DNA of 14,760 bases from an uncultured Oligoflexia bacterium (GTDB taxonomy: Bacteria > Bdellovibrionota > Bacteriovoracia > Bacteriovoracales > Bacteriovoracaceae). Location of the stretch: positions 1 through 14,760 of the forward strand of contig CATLVA010000005.1 in NCBI GenBank assembly GCA_950060715.1, given 5' to 3'. Every line of letters starts with the position of its first letter. Within the stretch, counting starts at the first letter, position 1. The notes under the pieces were generated by a model that was not told the DNA's origin, ran no database searches, and was given only the letters and a program-made list of their open reading frames with translations. Position numbers and translations under genes: made by a program. Positions 1 through 6,299 of the stretch are shown in pieces.

Positions 1-271
1 GTTCTACCTAGCTATGAGAAGGAGAATGTGTTACAGAGAATGCAATTGTAGGTGGACATGAAGATGGGGGCAGGTCAGAAGTATAACGGCTGAAGAATTA
101 GTACAAATCGGTGTAGATGCCTCAGCTGTTGAAGAGGCTAAGTCTGACCCCAATTTAAACAACGAAGAAAAAGAGCAGATTATTGAAGACTTTGTTGAGA
201 AAGAAAAAGATAAAGAAAGGCAAAGCAGGAAGAAGTGGTATGCTACTCAAATCAAAAGGCTTGCAATCTGT
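1..271 (+). other. Broken or mis-framed upstream coding sequence
   Basis: No intact gene can be read here, but the stretch looks coding. Frame 1 is open from the window edge to TAG at 49-51 and could be the tail of a gene cut by the edge. An ATG at 58, preceded by AGGTGG, reads MKMGAGQKYNG and stops at TGA 91-93. The frame used by the downstream gene is open from 62 and reads an acidic, protein-like sequence (ITAEELVQIGVDASAVEEAK, then a Lys/Glu-rich helix). It contains no ATG, GTG or TTG before 272. Either a frameshift separates the ATG at 58 from this frame, or the real start is the ATA at 83, or the gene is decaying. A sequencing error is possible. Confidence 0.4.
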
Positions 272-520
272 ATGGCAGACTTTATCTATATGACCATGGA
301 AAGAGAGTATAATATTGATGACGTTATTCAAACAAAGTCTCCTGAGTTTTTTGAAGTCATGACAGGAATATCGAAAGATGATTTTGTTATGTTATGTGAC
401 TTAGGTTTTATGAATAGGTTTGCACTAAATAGAATTGTTAGGGAGTTTAGGGATCAAGAGAATACTTCTTTAAATCCAGAAGAGTACATTTTGGAAAATC
501 TCAAGAAGCTTGTTGCCTAA
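272..520 (+). CDS. Hypothetical protein, probably 5'-truncated as annotated
   Basis: The family is not recognised. The 82-residue product from the first ATG is acidic and helical, with no signal peptide, membrane segment or catalytic motif that I can see. The ATG at 272 has no Shine-Dalgarno sequence, and the same frame stays open with protein-like composition back to 62. The natural protein is therefore probably about 145-150 residues, with a charged helical N-terminal part missing here. The stop lies 8 bp before the DUF4268 gene, and the sequence around the stop (TAAGGAGTG) supplies that gene's ribosome site, so the two are almost certainly co-transcribed. This pairing makes an accessory or defence-linked role plausible, but nothing in the protein itself shows it. 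Confidence 0.5.
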   Translation: MADFIYMTMEREYNIDDVIQTKSPEFFEVMTGISKDDFVMLCDLGFMNRFALNRIVREFRDQENTSLNPEEYILENLKKLVA

Positions 521-528
521 GGAGTGAT

Positions 529-1491
529 ATGAAAAATAACTTTGGAACCCTTGTGAAAGTCGATTTAAGAGAGTATTGGCCACATGAAGCACATGATTTT
601 ACAAAATGGTTGTTTGCCTCGGACAATCTTTCCCTTTTAGGGGAAACCATTGGTATATCATTGGAGCCTATTGAAGCTGAATCAAGTGTGGGTTCCTTTA
701 GTGCGGATATATTGGCTAAAGACTCTGACACAGATGAAAAAGTGATAATTGAAAACCAGTTAGAGAAAACTAATCACTCTCACTTAGGCCAGATACTGAC
801 TTATGCTTCAGGTAGTGAATCAAAAACCGTTATCTGGGTTGCCAAAGAATTCAGGGATGAACACATAAAAACTTTAGATTGGCTGAATAATATGACTCCA
901 GACGATGTAAGCTTTTTTGGTTTAGAAATAGAACTTTGGAAAATTGGCAGATCTGAACCGGCTCCTAAGTTCAATGTTGTTTGTAGGCCCAACGTTTGGA
1001 CTAAGTCTTTTAATAAGTCGAGCAAGGGAGAGGTCAAGGGAATTAAAGTTGTTTATAATGAGTTCTGGAGTGAGCTTAGAGAATACTTTAAAAATAATAA
1101 GTCTAGTTTAGCCTCTCAAAAAGGTGGCCCTAAACACTGGTATAATATTGCTGTGGGGAGAAGTAACTTTAAAATTGCGTTAACCCTGAACTCTGTAAAA
1201 TCTCAGATTGGTTGTGAGATCTACATAAAGGCTCCAGAGGCTGATATTGGATTTCCCTTACTAGAGGAACAAAAAGAAGCAATTGAGAATGAACTAGGAA
1301 CAACTCTTAATTGGATGCCCTTACCTAAGAAAGGTGCATCAAGAATTGTTCTTTATGAGAAGTTTGAAATTTCTGATCGTGAAAGATGGGACGTTGCTAT
1401 GGAGTGGTTTTTAAAGTGGTCAGATAAATTTCATAAGACCTTCTCGAAAAGAATTAAAGATATGTCGCTAAAAACACATGGCGCACCGTAG
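529..1491 (+). CDS. DUF4268-family PD-(D/E)XK nuclease-like protein
   Basis: This 320-residue protein matches what I know of DUF4268 proteins. The N-terminal half carries a restriction-endonuclease-like core: D60 in SFSADIL, then VIIENQLEKTNHSHLGQ with E75 and Q77 as the expected acidic and ExQ/ExK positions. The segment LEIELWKIG follows. The C-terminal half (about 180-310) is the DUF4268 region, with the conserved feel of YEKFEISDRERWDVAMEWF near its end. Length is normal for the family, so it looks intact. Start choice is supported by GGAG about 7 bp upstream. It is a cytoplasmic protein without signal or membrane segments. Such proteins recur in accessory and defence islands and are thought to act on DNA, but the substrate is unknown. 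It follows the small unknown gene with an 8-bp gap, suggesting one operon. Confidence 0.75.
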   Translation: MKNNFGTLVKVDLREYWPHEAHDFTKWLFASDNLSLLGETIGISLEPIEAESSVGSFSADILAKDSDTDEKVIIENQLEKTNHSHLGQILTYASGSESKTVIWVAKEFRDEHIKTLDWLNNMTPDDVSFFGLEIELWKIGRSEPAPKFNVVCRPNVWTKSFNKSSKGEVKGIKVVYNEFWSELREYFKNNKSSLASQKGGPKHWYNIAVGRSNFKIALTLNSVKSQIGCEIYIKAPEADIGFPLLEEQKEAIENELGTTLNWMPLPKKGASRIVLYEKFEISDRERWDVAMEWFLKWSDKFHKTFSKRIKDMSLKTHGAP

Positions 1492-1549
1492 CGCAAAGCC
1501 CGTAAATATTTTTCTTTGATTACTTTTTTAATTTTTAAAAAGAATTTTC

Positions 1550-1561
1550 TCTCTTAAGAGA
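1550..1561. promoter_or_regulatory. 12-bp perfect palindrome upstream of sigma-54 promoter
   Basis: TCTCTTAAGAGA is self-complementary and lies about 52 bp upstream of the -24 element at 1613, in the 165-bp gap between the DUF4268 and TraU-like genes. It could be a binding site for an activator of the sigma-54 promoter, though such sites are usually somewhat farther upstream. It could also be a chance palindrome in AT-rich DNA. Confidence 0.25.
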
Positions 1562-1612
1562 AGCATCATGCCTTCGTATCTCCTAACCTATTAAATTTAC
1601 ATTTCTAAAAAC

Positions 1613-1628
1613 TGGCACACCCATTGCT
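1613..1628 (+). promoter_or_regulatory. Sigma-54 (-24/-12) promoter for the transfer genes
   Basis: TGGCAC, five bases, then TTGCT is a near-perfect match to the RpoN consensus TGGCAC-N5-TTGCW, with the GG and GC dinucleotides 12 bp apart as required. Transcription would begin near 1639. That leaves an 18-base leader containing ATGAGG as the ribosome site before the ATG at 1657. The position and fit make this the likely promoter for the TraU-like/ATPase operon. It implies that transfer gene expression needs a bacterial enhancer-binding protein, which is not encoded in this window. Confidence 0.7.
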
Positions 1629-1656
1629 TTGTTAACAGCAAAGACAATGAGGTTTT

Positions 1657-3945
1657 ATGAAAGTTTTAGTTTTTATATTTTTAACAGTCTTCTCGCTTAA
1701 TAGTTATAGCAAGCTGCCTAAGGTTGATATTTTCAAGTTGTTCGACAAAGGAAAGGTAGTAAAAGACGCATACGATATTGTGTACCAACTAGGGCTTAAC
1801 TGTGCGACAGATCCAAGCCTTGTCGAAGTTTTCTACTCTGAATTTGTTAGAGTTCTATCTGGTGTAGCAAGAGTTGCTTCTGAATCAGCTCAACTAATGG
1901 CGTACAAGAAAGATTTCCCAAACCTCTGCCATGTACTTACTCAAAGTCATATAAATACATATAGAGAAGGAACTGATGTTAAAAAAGAGAAGAAGTGCTC
2001 TTTAAAAAACCCTCTAGGTGGGTGCTTAACACACATCTACTATACCTATGAAAAGCCTAAGCCGAGTTACTATTGGCCGAAATACTTAATTGAAGTTACT
2101 GAGAAAGGTAACGATCCTCACCATACATTTGCAGAGGGCAACCTACTCTACTCCGCAAACAGAAAAATATCTAACCAAGTAGAAAAATTCGTCGATCAAG
2201 ACGGAGCTGTAAAGCTTACTTCGCTAGTTATGGGTGGAAGTAATGCACTTAATTTAGTTGGGATGAACGTTGGTAAGAACGACTTTGGGGAATTAGTGAA
2301 AGTGAAAGCCATGTCTCCGCTAGAAAAGATGAGAATAAGAGCAAACAAGGAAAAGACGAATAAAAGTTACGATGTGAGCATTTGGCCTGTTGCAATGAGT
2401 GAATTATTCGCAAGACACTTTAGCGTTTGTGGACCCGTACTAGAAAGACAAGGAAAAGATGTTGGTGGGTATAGCTGGGCTTTTAAAGGTGTTCCAATGA
2501 CTTGCCCAGTAGCAACAACAAATGATGCTTATGCCTTTTGGGATACAGGGATGATTGATTATCTCGACCCAGAAGCATTAACAGCAATGGCCGCTGGTAG
2601 CAACCCTCTCTCTTGTGGTGTTGCTAGTGGTGCTGCATATCTCTCCGATTTAGGCTCAAGTTCAGGGAACTCAGTTGGGGATAAAAAGGAGGTTAACAAC
2701 CAACTTGGCTCTCTTAGTAAATTCATGAGTCAGGCTTTAAGTGGGTGTTCCTACCCTATCTTAGGGCCTGCTCATGGCATTGCAAAACAAGCTCTAAGCT
2801 ATGCTGACCCTAATAAGTGGAAGCAGCAAAAGTGTACTCTTTGGGGTTCTGTAGCACCAAGGATGAGCACGAGTGTCTATGAGACAGACTACTCATACGC
2901 TAATACAGCTTTGAAATTTAAGCTATTAGCACATGACTTGTTTTCTGTGCCTAGAGGTGACGAAGAGAGATGGTCGCTGGCCTATCCTTGGGAGTCTGGT
3001 AAAAGCTTTTTAGATGGTAAGTTTTCAAACTATTTCAGTAAGCTTCAAGGCTTGCTTAAGAAGAAGAATATCAAACTTAACTCAGGAAAAAATAATGGTA
3101 GATCCTATACATTATTTACTCCAGGTTCCCCTTATCTTGTTGACGCTAGTATGACTCCCAAACACATGAAGGATCAGGCAACAAACTGGTCTAGGGAGCT
3201 TGCCTATATTGCCTCTTTGACTTCGGCATCTGCTGTAGCAAGAAGGGAGATGGAGCGAAGGTTAAGAGATACACATAACCAAACCCTGCCACTTAAAGAG
3301 GAAATAATATGGAAAAAAAAGAAGTGGTGTACTTGGGGAGGGAGAAAAGTAAGTGTTTCTAGTGATAGACAATGCTTCGGTCAAAGCCACAACCACTCTC
3401 ACTTTATTAAGTACGAAGAAGAGGTTTACAAGGCTGGAACAAGGAAGGTTCCCGAGCCAAGAGTTAAGAAATGGAAAAGGCAATGTAATCGCCTAAAAGA
3501 ACCATATAGACGAGGTTGCAAGCACCCTAGAGAGAGGTGTGTGATGAAGTTGGTTAGTGATGTTAAAGTGCCTGCTGATAGAGTAAATATTCCAAACGAA
3601 GATCCAAGAAGTATTACTGATAACTCAGCAACAAGAGATATCCTTGTTAATGCTGCAACTGCTGCTCCTTGGGTAGCAGCAGAGATTGCAAGGAATAGAT
3701 TGTCAGAGATGACAGGTTACAACCCTATAAAAGGGGATCGTAGGATTTATACAGTATTTGAAAAAATCCAATGCGTTTACCCCAGCACAAGGACAACTAC
3801 TAAGATCGGAATAGCACCTGAAGTTAGAAAATATGATTCATGCAGAAGTTCTGTTAGATATGAAGTCTATAAATACATTCAAACTAAGCTTTTAAGAAAA
3901 ATCTGCGATGCTTTCGGCCAAACAGAGGGTATGCCGTGGAAATAG
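1657..3945 (+). CDS. traU: TraU-like conjugative transfer protein with long C-terminal extension
   Basis: A 762-residue exported protein: residues 1-18 form a signal peptide (hydrophobic run ending SYS before KLPKV). The central part resembles TraU of F-type and ICE-type secretion systems. A Cys-rich early region contains LGGCLTHIYYTYEKP. Next come SELFARHFSVCGPVL and a segment like the family's 'DALAWRxGxPEMLYPEAL' (here NDAYAFWDTGMIDYLDPEAL). The hallmark CTLWGSVAPR (C393, WG, PR) follows, then an alanine- and leucine-rich stretch ending FSVPRGDEERW. TraU is a periplasmic factor needed for DNA transfer rather than pilus assembly. F TraU is about 330 residues, so this version is more than twice as long. 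Residues roughly 480-762 are extra, basic and Cys-rich (for example C558). It sits directly behind a sigma-54 promoter and its 3' end overlaps the ATPase gene by 10 bp. Family assignment rests on motif memory, not alignment. Confidence 0.6.
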   Translation: MKVLVFIFLTVFSLNSYSKLPKVDIFKLFDKGKVVKDAYDIVYQLGLNCATDPSLVEVFYSEFVRVLSGVARVASESAQLMAYKKDFPNLCHVLTQSHINTYREGTDVKKEKKCSLKNPLGGCLTHIYYTYEKPKPSYYWPKYLIEVTEKGNDPHHTFAEGNLLYSANRKISNQVEKFVDQDGAVKLTSLVMGGSNALNLVGMNVGKNDFGELVKVKAMSPLEKMRIRANKEKTNKSYDVSIWPVAMSELFARHFSVCGPVLERQGKDVGGYSWAFKGVPMTCPVATTNDAYAFWDTGMIDYLDPEALTAMAAGSNPLSCGVASGAAYLSDLGSSSGNSVGDKKEVNNQLGSLSKFMSQALSGCSYPILGPAHGIAKQALSYADPNKWKQQKCTLWGSVAPRMSTSVYETDYSYANTALKFKLLAHDLFSVPRGDEERWSLAYPWESGKSFLDGKFSNYFSKLQGLLKKKNIKLNSGKNNGRSYTLFTPGSPYLVDASMTPKHMKDQATNWSRELAYIASLTSASAVARREMERRLRDTHNQTLPLKEEIIWKKKKWCTWGGRKVSVSSDRQCFGQSHNHSHFIKYEEEVYKAGTRKVPEPRVKKWKRQCNRLKEPYRRGCKHPRERCVMKLVSDVKVPADRVNIPNEDPRSITDNSATRDILVNAATAAPWVAAEIARNRLSEMTGYNPIKGDRRIYTVFEKIQCVYPSTRTTTKIGIAPEVRKYDSCRSSVRYEVYKYIQTKLLRKICDAFGQTEGMPWK

Positions 3946-5102
3946 CAAGTAATCAAAAGATACTTTCTACTGCGAAAGCGAAGTCTCCAGACGACATACT
4001 TTCCAAAAAGGACTACCTTAGTCAGTTCTGGCTTGATGTCTTTCTAAAAGCTAATGATTACAACACTAGTGATGTCCATATTGAGCAAGTCAGTGATGGA
4101 ATTGTTGTTAGGTATAGAGTTCAAGGTGAGCTAGTTACTTATAAATATCACAAAGATGAGCATGAGCAACTAAGAAGCTTAATTAATCGATTGAAGCTAA
4201 TTTGCGGTCTTGATCTGAGTGTTAATGATGAAGTTCAAGATAGGAGTGTCTCATTTCAAAAAACATCTGCAAGATACAGGATTGCACTATCCCCTTCTAT
4301 ATTTGGAGAGAACTTTGTTTTTAGAGTTATTCGAGATGATTATATTCCTAAATTAGGAGATTTGTTTTTACCTGATGAGACTGAAAAAGATTTGAGATGG
4401 GCCTTAAATCAGAAGCAAGGCTTTATCTGTATTACAGGCCCAACTGGATCAGGTAAATCCACTACACTTCAATCTATTCTAATGGAGATAGATCGTGAAA
4501 AAAAGAAAGTTATCACGATTGAAAACCCTGTTGAAAGGGTGATTCCCTCAACTCTACAAAAAGAAATTACTCATAAGGTCGGATGGAAGTCTGCCATCAA
4601 GATGGCTATGAGAGAAGATCCAGACATAATACTAATTGGAGAGATTAGGGATGAGGAAAGTGCTGAGTTAGCCCTTGAAGCAGCACAAACTGGACATCTC
4701 GTTTTTAGTACACTCCACACTAATGATGTTGCTGGCATTGTAGATCGACTAATTGGACTTGGGGTTGATAAGAGGCTAATTGCCGATAACCTACTCTTTG
4801 TATCGGCTCAAAGATTAATACAAAGACTTTGCCCAAAGTGTAAAATTCAGACATCTGAAAACAGATATACAAGAGGTAAAGGGTGCTCTAGTTGCTCAGC
4901 AAAAGGAGCACCCGGTATTGATGGGCGACGTCCTGTCATCGAATATTCATTTCTTCCTGAAAGCTCATCTATCTTAGATTTTAACAAGAAAAATTTTGAA
5001 AGAAACGAATTAAAGGCATCGCTATCTAGTGAAGTTACTCGATGGGTTGATAGTGGTGAAGTAGATATGGAAGAGCTTAAAATATGGGGAGGTCAGCAGT
5101 GA
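3936..5102 (+). CDS. GspE/PilB-family secretion ATPase
   Basis: This 388-residue cytoplasmic ATPase is of the type II secretion/type IV pilus class. Visible motifs in order: an N-terminal domain with SDVHIEQ, matching the family's 'ASDIHIE'; Walker A GPTGSGKST at 168-176; an Asp box around ITIENPVE; Walker B ILIGEIRD with E236; and a His box TGHLVFSTLHTND at 252-264. A zinc-binding tetracysteine follows (C299, C302, C317, C320), typical of GspE/PilB rather than PilT. It lacks the long N-terminal domain of full-length GspE. Translation starts with GTG at 3936, with AGAGGG just upstream, overlapping the TraU-like gene's stop by 10 bp, so the two are translationally coupled. It most likely powers assembly of the transfer apparatus, in the way PilQ/TraJ/DotB-like ATPases do in IncI-type systems. 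That role is inferred from context. Confidence 0.9.
   Translation: MEIASNQKILSTAKAKSPDDILSKKDYLSQFWLDVFLKANDYNTSDVHIEQVSDGIVVRYRVQGELVTYKYHKDEHEQLRSLINRLKLICGLDLSVNDEVQDRSVSFQKTSARYRIALSPSIFGENFVFRVIRDDYIPKLGDLFLPDETEKDLRWALNQKQGFICITGPTGSGKSTTLQSILMEIDREKKKVITIENPVERVIPSTLQKEITHKVGWKSAIKMAMREDPDIILIGEIRDEESAELALEAAQTGHLVFSTLHTNDVAGIVDRLIGLGVDKRLIADNLLFVSAQRLIQRLCPKCKIQTSENRYTRGKGCSSCSAKGAPGIDGRRPVIEYSFLPESSSILDFNKKNFERNELKASLSSEVTRWVDSGEVDMEELKIWGGQQ
4881..4913. repeat. 8-bp inverted repeat inside the ATPase zinc-motif codons
   Basis: GGGTGCTC (4881-4888) and GAGCACCC (4906-4913) are perfectly complementary across a 17-base loop that contains a second short complement. It lies over C317/C320 of the ATPase. 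It may be only a by-product of codon choice, but it is GC-rich compared with its surroundings. Confidence 0.35.
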
Positions 5103-5126
5103 TTAACTCTCATACTTTAAAAAATA

Positions 5127-5171
5127 CCCTTGATTTACCCCTTGATTTCACCCTTGACCGCCATCAAGGGG
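5127..5171. repeat. Three 12-bp-phased CCCTTGA repeats plus one inverted copy
   Basis: CCCTTGA begins at 5127, 5139 and 5151, exactly 12 bp apart; the first two are followed by TTT. A complementary TCAAGGG at 5164-5170 forms a 7-bp inverted repeat with the third copy across 6 bases. The array lies in the 199-bp gap between the ATPase gene and the 5302 gene, just upstream of the 22-bp inverted repeat. Repeated and inverted short sites like this are typical of operators and of relaxosome binding sites at oriT. The binding protein is unknown; the 99-residue protein encoded next door is a candidate. Confidence 0.75.
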
Positions 5172-5208
5172 AAAGTGCTTTTAACTTTTCAATATTACTA
5201 ACAATTTC

Positions 5209-5276
5209 GCCGGCCCCGCGATTGACCCCACTCTCTCAACGTATGTTTCTAGAATGGGGTCAATCGCGGGGCCGGC
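5209..5276. repeat. Perfect 22-bp GC-rich inverted repeat; oriT candidate or terminator
   Basis: The left arm (5209-5230, starting GCCGGCCCCGCG) and right arm (5255-5276) are perfectly complementary over 22 bp around a 24-base loop. The arms are GC-rich in a strongly AT-rich neighbourhood. The right arm runs into TTTTAATATTTTC, so as RNA it could act as an intrinsic terminator for the TraU/ATPase transcript. The arm length is well beyond ordinary terminators. Its position directly before the small protein, Replic_Relax-like and coupling-protein genes fits a transfer origin. A REP-like or small mobile repeat is a third option. The ribosome site (AAAGGAG) of the next gene lies just after it. 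Confidence 0.7.
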
Positions 5277-5301
5277 TTTTAATATTTTCAAAGGAGTTTC
5301 T

Positions 5302-5601
5302 ATGAAGGAAAGAGTTTATTTTGACTTGGCCAAGGTTGATCCAGAGGTAAGAGAAAAGGTTCTAAAAGTGGTTGAGTTAGCGAATCAAAAAGAGAAAGGT
5401 GATGAGGTAGATCTTAGGACAATTCTGAACTACTCAGTAAAACTTATTAAGGAGTCTCATGTAAGTGAAATAAAAAAAGAGTCTTTAAGTGAGTGGGATT
5501 TAATTAAATTAGAATTTGAGAATTATCAGTCTTCTTCTGAAGATAACATCTCCCTACCGAAGTACATATTAAAGAGATTTAAAAAGGAAATTAAATCATA
5601 A
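5302..5601 (+). CDS. Small charged protein; possible relaxosome accessory or regulator
   Basis: No family is recognised in this 99-residue protein. It begins MKERVYFDLAKVDPEVREKV and is highly charged and mostly helical in character, without signal or membrane segments. I chose ATG 5302 over an in-frame ATG at 5254 because AAAGGAG lies 5-11 bp before 5302, and because the earlier start would translate half of the 22-bp inverted repeat. Its stop codon overlaps the next gene's start (TAATG), so it is translationally coupled to the Replic_Relax-like gene. Small proteins in this position often bind the nearby DNA (repressor or oriT accessory factor), and the CCCTTGA array and inverted repeat are obvious targets. 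This is inference only. Confidence 0.75.
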   Translation: MKERVYFDLAKVDPEVREKVLKVVELANQKEKGDEVDLRTILNYSVKLIKESHVSEIKKESLSEWDLIKLEFENYQSSSEDNISLPKYILKRFKKEIKS

Positions 5602-6299
5602 TGAGACATCATATTACTGATCGTGACATTACTTTATTGAAGTTTTTGAATGAGTTTGGATTTAGTGGAACCAAGCTTATTCAAAGAGCTATATTCAATA
5701 AACAAAGCGAAAGAGGTGCTTATGTTACTGCAAGGAATAGGATATCCAGCCTTAGCAAACTCGGTTTAATTGAAATACATCAAAATATATTCTGCAAGGA
5801 ACAAGTTCTAAGTCTTTCTGAGTTTGGTGCAAACTTTATTCAAAAGCTTGGTGGGAATAAAATGGCTATCGTTAAGAACCTCAGAGATCGAGAGGTAGTT
5901 CACGATTTTCAAATCCAAAACATTTATCTCAGGTTTAGAAATCTAGGTTTCTCTAACTTTATATCTGAGAGGAAAATAAGAGAGCAGAGCCTTTTTGGTG
6001 AGCTTTATCCAGACCTTGTGATGATTGACAAAGAAAGCAAGGCGATCATGGTTGAAGTTGAATTGACTCAGAAAAGTAAAACTAGGATGGATAAAATCCT
6101 AACAAATTACGCAAATAGTAAACTAACAAATAAGTTGCTTTATATTTGTGCAAGGGAAGGAATTAAAAAAGCTGTTACAAGACGAGCTGAAAGGCTCGAC
6201 CTTTTACAGTCTAAGTTTTTAGCAGTCACATTGGATCAGTTCCACTCACCTGAATTTAACAATGAAATTAGATCTTTGATGGATGGTTCTGATGCTTAG
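5601..6299 (+). CDS. Replic_Relax-like protein (winged helix plus PD-(D/E)XK-like core)
   Basis: This 232-residue protein resembles the plasmid 'replication-relaxation' family. Residues 1-75 form a winged-helix domain (ITDRDITLLKFLNEFGFSGT, then RISSLSKLGLIEI as recognition helix and wing). Around 100-160 lies a nuclease-like core: REVVHDFQIQNIYLR, then YPDL with P137-D138, and 15 residues later VEVELTQK with E152, E154 and K158, an arrangement like a PD-(D/E)XK active site. A basic helix follows. The family is linked to plasmid replication and DNA relaxation but is poorly characterised. The gene starts inside the previous stop codon and overlaps the coupling-protein gene by 17 bp, so it is part of a translationally coupled transfer module. 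With no HUH relaxase in the window, it is the candidate DNA-processing protein. Confidence 0.65.
   Translation: MRHHITDRDITLLKFLNEFGFSGTKLIQRAIFNKQSERGAYVTARNRISSLSKLGLIEIHQNIFCKEQVLSLSEFGANFIQKLGGNKMAIVKNLRDREVVHDFQIQNIYLRFRNLGFSNFISERKIREQSLFGELYPDLVMIDKESKAIMVEVELTQKSKTRMDKILTNYANSKLTNKLLYICAREGIKKAVTRRAERLDLLQSKFLAVTLDQFHSPEFNNEIRSLMDGSDA

Noticed and set aside
501..731. Minus-strand open frame opposite the DUF4268 gene
   Set aside because: It lies wholly opposite a well-supported gene and has no family features; the same holds for the minus-strand frames at 801-1037, 3262-3483, 8401-8664, 10048-10272 and 10743-11129.
1478..1494. GCGC...GCGC terminator after the DUF4268 gene
   Set aside because: The stem is only four pairs and no T-tract follows directly.
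5209..5276. Integron attC-like site
   Set aside because: No integron integrase or core-site sequence is visible; the repeat is perfect rather than imperfectly paired.
5084..5305. Plus-strand open frame across the repeat region
   Set aside because: It would translate the CCCTTGA array and the GC-rich inverted repeat and has no ribosome site.
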